Source: Trifolium pratense
Taxonomy: Eukaryota; Streptophyta; Magnoliopsida; Fabales; Fabaceae
Assembly: GCF_020283565.1 (NCBI RefSeq)
Contig: NC_060062.1
Span: 4,315,322-4,379,321, forward strand
DNA: 64,000 nucleotides
Direction of reading: 5' to 3'
The position numbers and the translations under genes were made by a program. Shown here piece by piece: positions 59,634-64,000 of the stretch (position 1 is its first letter; every line of letters starts with the position of its first letter). A model generated the notes under the pieces. The model did not search any database. It saw only the letters and a list, made by a program, of their open reading frames with translations, and was not told the origin of the DNA.

Positions 59634-60430
59634 CTACTATCAAGGTTAGGTCCATTCCCACCTGGTGGATTCCCAAGAGCAACAACATGAAGAAAAGCCC
59701 TATTCTGCCTTCTCATCAAACGATACCTAGTCAAAAGAGCTTCTACACTTCTGTGAGCAAAAAATACAGAAAATACTGGATCATTCTTTATCATCTCAAA
59801 CCTCACTGTCAACACAGCAATATGTTCGTATTGATCAACAGCAGTCAACAACATTTGATCTTCATTCTCAGTCCATTGATTTGGACGATTAGGAGGCACT
59901 ACATTAGCTATAGGTCCCAGATTATTAACATGGTTATTAACAACATTACCATGAACAATTTGACCATGGTCATTAACAGCAAGATCAACATTAGCTAAAG
60001 CAGGAATTATTTGAGCATCAGCAGAAATTTGAGCATTAGGATCATCATTAATACCAGCTTCACCAGGAATTATTTGAGCATTTGGTTCATCATTATTAAC
60101 AGCATCACCAGCAATTAATTGAGCATTAGGATCATCATTGATAACAGCTTCACCAAGAATTATTTGAGCATTAGGTTCATCATTATTAACAGCATCACCA
60201 GCAATTAATTGAGCATTAGGATCATCATTGATAACAGCTTCAACAAGAATTATTTGAGCATTACGTTCATCATTATTAACAGCATCACCAATAATTAATT
60301 GAGCATTAGCTTGCTGGTTATCATCACCAGCATTAAAAACAATAGCAGGATTAAGATCACCATCATCATGATTAGCTACATTATCATCAATAGGATTATT
60401 AACTACAGCAGCATTTTGAAAATCAAGCAT
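59588..60430 (-). CDS. Lineage-specific Asn/Asp/Ala-rich repeat protein with C-terminal Myb/SANT-like segment
   Basis: ATG at 60430 (MLDFQNAAVV) to a stop at 59588 gives 280 aa. The exon probably begins further upstream at an acceptor at 60486 (reading TKPPRRSARFNERLVAEI before the Met), so the true N-terminus may be longer. Residues about 40-135 are three 30-residue acidic repeats (DAVNNDEPNAQIILGEAVIN type). Residues about 185-250 begin NQWTENEDQMLLTAVDQYEH and end AHRSVEALLTRYRLMRRQNR. This W-T-x-x-E...L...R-S-x-x-A-L-x-x-R-Y spacing resembles one Myb/SANT helix-turn-helix repeat. I recognise no named family. A DNA- or chromatin-binding role is inferred only. The last 18 residues come from spacer sequence. 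Confidence 0.6.
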   Translation of the reverse strand: MLDFQNAAVVNNPIDDNVANHDDGDLNPAIVFNAGDDNQQANAQLIIGDAVNNDERNAQIILVEAVINDDPNAQLIAGDAVNNDEPNAQIILGEAVINDDPNAQLIAGDAVNNDEPNAQIIPGEAGINDDPNAQISADAQIIPALANVDLAVNDHGQIVHGNVVNNHVNNLGPIANVVPPNRPNQWTENEDQMLLTAVDQYEHIAVLTVRFEMIKNDPVFSVFFAHRSVEALLTRYRLMRRQNRAFLHVVALGNPPGGNGPNLDSSYCFTGGNERLNTSQ

Positions 60431-61400
60431 AATTTCGGCGACAAGTCTTTCATTGAATCGTGCAGATCGTCGTGGAGGCTTTGTCCTGAATAAGATGAAT
60501 TAAGAAATTATAAATAGATCACAGATTGAACAGATTTCACAAAGCGTGTTTAACAAATTAATCAATTATCACTACACTCAAATTAAACCTAATCTAATTA
60601 AATTATAAATAAGATGAATTCAGAAATTACAACAAAGAGATTCATATTACAACAAAGAGATTTAACCTTTCATATATGAGAATTTTGAAGAAAAACCTAT
60701 TTAACACATTATAGGTTACAAGAATTCATAACAAATGCATCACCTACGTTTCATTCAATTAATAATCAACAACTGTATCAATTTTAACATATTGAAGGAA
60801 AATTCACCGATTAAAATCACAGAAATTCAATTAAATATGGTTCTGAAATTAATTTAATATCAAAGTTCATTCAGCCTTGCAGAACATAACGCCGTGGTTC
60901 TGAAATTAATTTAGTTCAATAATCAATAATTCCATAAATTACAAGAATTCATAACAAATGCATCACCTACGTTGCATTCAATTACTAATAAACAACTGTA
61001 TCAATTTTAACATATTGAAGGAAAATTCACCGATTAAAATCACAGAAATTCAATTAAATATGGTTCTGAAATCAATTCAATATCAAAGTTCATTCAGCCT
61101 TGCAGATCGGAATGCATATCACAGTTCAATAATCAATAATTCCATAAATTACAAGAATTCATAAAAAAATGCATCAACTACCTTTCATTCAATTACTAAT
61201 CAACAACTGTATCAATTTTAACATATTGAAGAAAAATTCACCGATTAAAATGAAAGAAATTCAATCAAATTTTGTTCTTAATGTCATTACCTTAGCAAAG
61301 ATTTTGAAAGACCAAGAGAAAGGCGAAAGAAAAGCGAAGCGGGAAACAGAGAGAAAATCGAAGCGGGAACGAGAGAAACGGTTATCGAATGGAAAATGAA
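60431..61400 (-). other. Leader region of the SANT-like gene: acceptor, intron with tandem repeats, first exon
   Basis: An acceptor lies at 60486 (minus-strand TTCATCTTATTCAG|GAC). A strong donor is at 61290/61291 (TTTGCTAAG|GTAATG). The first exon is pyrimidine-rich with no ATG (61291 to about 61400), so it looks like a 5' UTR. The intron of about 800 bp includes a three-copy tandem repeat of about 215 bp. Confidence 0.5.
60735..61250. repeat. Three-copy tandem repeat, 211-221 bp period
   Basis: The block starting gcatcacctacgttt, then caacaactgtatcaatttta and acatattgaaggaaaattca, occurs at about 60738, 60959 and 61170. The third copy is partial and most diverged. Between the blocks, gttcattcagccttgcaga and aattccataaattacaagaa also repeat. 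Confidence 0.85.
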
Positions 61401-61445
61401 TAATTTTAATTGAATGTATAGTGGATCGGTTATGTATAGTGAAAC

Positions 61446-61484
61446 TGGGCCGGGTTGGATGGTTAAGGTCCAAAACCCGGCCCA
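61446..61484 (-). promoter_or_regulatory. Paired site II (TGGGCC) motifs upstream of the SANT-like gene
   Basis: tgggcc occurs at 61446-61451 on plus and as ggccca at 61479-61484 (TGGGCC on minus), about 160-190 bp upstream of the first donor. Paired site II elements are known TCP-type promoter motifs of plant genes active in growing cells. Motif seen, activity inferred. Confidence 0.45.
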
Positions 61485-62158
61485 AACTGCTACACAAGCA
61501 TCTATTCTTTTCAAACTACTACAAAATCTATTTTTAAAAAATAAAAATAAAAACACTTTACTTTACTCATGTTTATTTCAAATTTATCTAAAATTATTTC
61601 ATCCTTCTAAATGAAAACTTTAATATGAAAAGTTGTTTTCAACAACTTTTTTAAAAATCTATTTTTTATTTAAATCACATGCCATGTGCAAAGTATACTC
61701 AATGGAAGAAAATAAACTATGATTGCAAACATAAAAAATATGATGTGGTAAAAATCTATTTAAAATCGTTAAAAGAAATTTTTTTTTTAAGTTTAACGAA
61801 ACATAACCAATATGATGTGGTAAAAAAAAATAAACCATCAACATCATTGAACAAAAAATAAAATCGAACTCAAATACCAAGTAAACCAAGCTTAATACAT
61901 AGAATAGAACAACTAAAATTTAAAATTAAAAATAAGAAAAAGATGAAGAGATAAAGAAAAGAAGAAATATAAGATGAAGGAATGAATGTTGAGTTCAAGA
62001 TGAATGTTAAGAGTATTTATAGACAGATGTACTTGGTGTGGGTAAATTGATCGCATTCGCACCGCGTATAAATAATAAATAAATAATAATAATCAAACAA
62101 TAAAAAGGGCATGTAATCAAGACTTTTCATTTCCCAACTCTAAAATCATACTGTACTT

Positions 62159-62275
62159 TTAAATTGCATAGAAACTTGCCTTTTAATTTCCCAATCAGCA
62201 TTCAAAGGTAATTAAATTTAAATTGCATAAAAACTTGCCTTTTAATTTCCCAATCAACATTCAAAGGTATTTAAA
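62159..62275. repeat. Tandem duplication, period about 58 bp
   Basis: tttaaattgcatagaaactt followed by gccttttaatttcccaatca and cattcaaaggta recurs immediately with few changes (second copy from about 62217). Confidence 0.85.
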
Positions 62276-62364
62276 TTCGCAGAAAATTATTGGGTCAATT
62301 CAATGAGTTTAATTGATATTATTCTCTATAAAAAAAAAAGTTTAATTGATATGTTATGTCGATG

Positions 62365-62525
62365 TATATCAATTAAAGTTATTTTGCACATGCATCCAAT
62401 AATATACCTGCACATCATTTATGGTAATTAAAAACATATTATGTGTCACATTCATTAAATGATGTGGCAACGCGTCATTGGATCTATATGTAAAAAATCT
62501 TTACACCGACAGTGCACAACAATTA
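62365..62525 (+). mobile_element. Partial copy of the 62541-62835 foldback MITE
   Basis: It shares aagttattttgcacatgcat and attcattaaatgatgtggca in the same order as the left arm of the complete element, and ends near ctttacaccgacagtgcaca. It is in direct orientation to the left arm, so the two elements stand in tandem. Confidence 0.65.
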
Positions 62526-62540
62526 AACTAAAAAAAAAAA

Positions 62541-62835
62541 TTATATGCACCGTCAATGTAAAGTTATTTTGCACATGCATCCAATAATATACTTACACAT
62601 CATGTATGGTAATTAAAAACACATGATGTGTCACATTCATTAAATGATGTGGCAACGCGTCATTGGTTTGTTGTGCACCGTCGGTGTAATTTTTTTTTTG
62701 CACATACATCCAATGACGCGTTGCCACATCGTTTAATGAATGTGACACATCATGTGTTTTTAATTATCATATATGATGTGTCGATATATTATTGGATGCA
62801 TGTGCAAAATAACTTTAAACTGACGGTGCATATAA
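62541..62835. mobile_element. Near-perfect foldback MITE, about 295 bp
   Basis: The left arm starts ttatatgcaccgtcaatgta and the right arm ends actgacggtgcatataa. Inner pairs include ttttgcacatgcatccaata with tattggatgcatgtgcaaaa, and atgatgtggcaacgcgtcat with atgacgcgttgccacatcgt. Nearly the whole element is palindromic with a small poly-T loop near 62690. Confidence 0.8.
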
Positions 62836-62844
62836 AATAAATTC

Positions 62845-62892
62845 TATTATTATTATTATTATTATTATTATTGTTATTATTATTATTATTTT
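62845..62892. repeat. (ATT)n microsatellite
   Basis: ATT trinucleotide run with one interruption (ttg) immediately after the foldback MITE. Confidence 0.9.
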
Positions 62893-62992
62893 GTCTAATA
62901 ACCTACCATTTGTTAAAAATTCTATCTTAAACGTAAATAAGTGGAGTTTTCGGGATTCGAATATCTGTTCCTACAAAATATATGAGATGTCC

Positions 62993-63150
62993 ACCAATCG
63001 TTAGTTGGTTCAGTGGTGATTGGCGCTGAACTTGATAGGGAGGACTGCGGTTCGATCCCCCGCAACTGCGATCGGGAGGGGGCTGGAACCACTTGATGCC
63101 GGAACTGACCCCCGAACCAAATTCAACTGGTGGTGAATGCCAAAAAAAAA
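62993..63150 (+). mobile_element. Full-length tRNA-derived SINE with a long target duplication
   Basis: Box A ttggttcagtggtgattggc, box B gcggttcgatcccccgcaac, then a unique body (gggctggaaccacttgatgc) and poly(A). The flanks aaaatatatgagatgtcc (62975-62992) and aaaatatatgtgatgtcc (about 63148-63165) are a target duplication of about 17 bp with one mismatch. It is not a functional tRNA. Confidence 0.85.
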
Positions 63151-64000
63151 ATATATGTGATGTCCCTAAAAAAATACAATTTAAACAAAAAAAATTGAAA
63201 CGTTTTATTTCAATAAAAAAATATACTAGGGGATACAAAAATATTTTGTTGAAAGTTTTATTTCAACAAAATAATTTCAACAAAAAACGTTTTATTTTGT
63301 TTTATTTTGATTTTTTGTTGTTGGTTGATAGGCGAAATGACGAAGTCATTGAAAACTCACACATACAAAGTGAAGTGACTGTGATTCGTATCTCGGTTCT
63401 AACATTTGACACTAACAATTTTGACATTTTTGTCAATTGAGCTAGAATTTGTAGACTTTATTTTGATCTTCTAACTATACTTATGTATGTCAAATACATC
63501 CTTTTTATTAAATTTTGTAGCACAATTTTTTTAATAATAAAAACATCTTTTAAAATCTCAATTTAATTCACTCCTAAAATTTAAAATCTTAACCCAAAAT
63601 GACCAATTTTTATTTTTTTAATATATAATTCGTCCTTATAAGTTCGCTTTTTTTAGATTTTCGTCACTGTATATTTTTTTATATAAAAAAATTGTCCGTG
63701 AAAGATAATTGTTGTTGCGTATACAGACCCGTATATTTGCACCGGTCTATTAACTTTTATTTGATATTTATGTTTGCCTGTTTCCCAGGTAGTCCATTGG
63801 TTGATGAGTCACTTTGTAACCTAGAGGTACTTGGATTGAAACTTGACATTAGCAAAAAAAAAGTTGGTCTTTATATTAAAGTATAAAGTTATTTTGCTAA
63901 TTTACACTACATGTACAGAGAACAAAAAAATTTCATGTATTTTACTCCGGAACAAAATTTGTAGGTTATGTATTTTAGTGTGGGACAAAAAATTTAGTTT

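Larger units (their letters stand above)
58795..60393. repeat. Large imperfect palindrome: 761-bp and 755-bp arms, 83-bp spacer
   Basis: The left arm is 58795-59555, the spacer 59556-59638, the right arm 59639-60393. The 6-bp difference in arm length is one in-frame indel (NDHVDGQIV against NDHGQIV). Other differences read as V/I, V/A, A/I, P/R, L/P, L/P, PT/SA, E/D and K/R in the proteins. The outer edges are ctattgatga on both sides and the inner edge is ggacctaaccttgat on both sides. Confidence 0.9.
61500..64000. other. Intergenic with MITE, SINE and microsatellite
   Basis: No gene is supported to the window end. It holds a 58-bp duplication (62159-62275), a partial and a complete foldback MITE (62365-62525, 62541-62835), an ATT microsatellite (62845-62892), a SINE (62993-63150), and AT-rich sequence. 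Confidence 0.6.

Noticed and set aside
60735..61250. CRISPR-like array
   Set aside because: The units are long, contiguous and diverged without unique spacers, in a eukaryotic intron. This is an ordinary tandem repeat.
61287..61556. Minus-strand open frame that joins in frame to the SANT-like exon through the donor at 61290
   Set aside because: It has no ATG (it begins at GTG) and is pyrimidine-rich, so it is better read as a non-coding leader exon.

Overview
This is a plant nuclear window: AT-rich, intron-rich genes with GT-AG splice sites, long intergenic stretches and many small non-autonomous transposons. Gene content and repeat families (tRNA-like SINEs, Stowaway, hAT and foldback MITEs, a Helitron, LTR fragments) point to a legume close to Medicago truncatula. 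The species is my inference; no search was run.

Layout. Eight intact, recognisable protein genes were assembled by hand from splice sites and reading frame, and all close in frame at close to the usual family length. In order: ABCE1/RLI ribosome-recycling ATPase (-, 0.47-5.86 kb, 606 aa); organellar NAD(P)-binding, ketopantoate-reductase-like protein (+, 9.4-14.0 kb, 294 aa); At1g16860-like membrane protein with SGP motifs (+, 18.7-21.6 kb, 479 aa); membrane-anchored kelch protein (+, 23.4-27.8 kb, 411 aa); TFIIF alpha/RAP74 (-, 29.1-36.0 kb, 543 aa); F-box/kelch-repeat protein At1g51550-like (-, 42.0-44.4 kb, 456 aa); plastid-type PNPOx-like split-barrel protein (-, 45.8-50.3 kb, 389 aa); GT14/GlcAT14-like glycosyltransferase (+, 52.3-54.9 kb, 423 aa). 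A ninth gene, a single-exon F-box gene of the expanded legume F-box/FBA class (-, 38.3-39.6 kb, 425 aa), is accompanied by shattered F-box pseudogene pieces at 36.2-37.6 kb.

The most unusual region is 58.6-61.5 kb. A lineage-specific gene for an Asx/Ala-rich 30-residue-repeat protein with a C-terminal Myb/SANT-like segment lies on the minus strand. Directly next to it is an inverted copy of most of its coding exon: arms of 755 and 761 bp, an 83-bp spacer, roughly 98% identical by eye. The outer break of the extra copy lies inside half of a terminal-repeat transposon. Read-through transcription would give a very long hairpin RNA, so this is a candidate young siRNA/miRNA-type locus or a young gene-duplication palindrome.

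How the genes relate. These are mostly independent housekeeping genes: translation recycling and transcription initiation, both with telo-box motifs near the start, plus organelle cofactor proteins and Golgi glycosylation. They do not form a pathway. The kelch, F-box/kelch and PNPOx-like genes match, from memory, the neighbouring Arabidopsis loci At1g51540, At1g51550 and At1g51560, which suggests an old conserved block into which TFIIF alpha and the F-box tandem copies are interleaved.

Several open frames in the window begin at TTG or GTG. Starts given here were moved to real ATG codons. Exon boundaries rest on splice-site and frame logic, not on transcripts.
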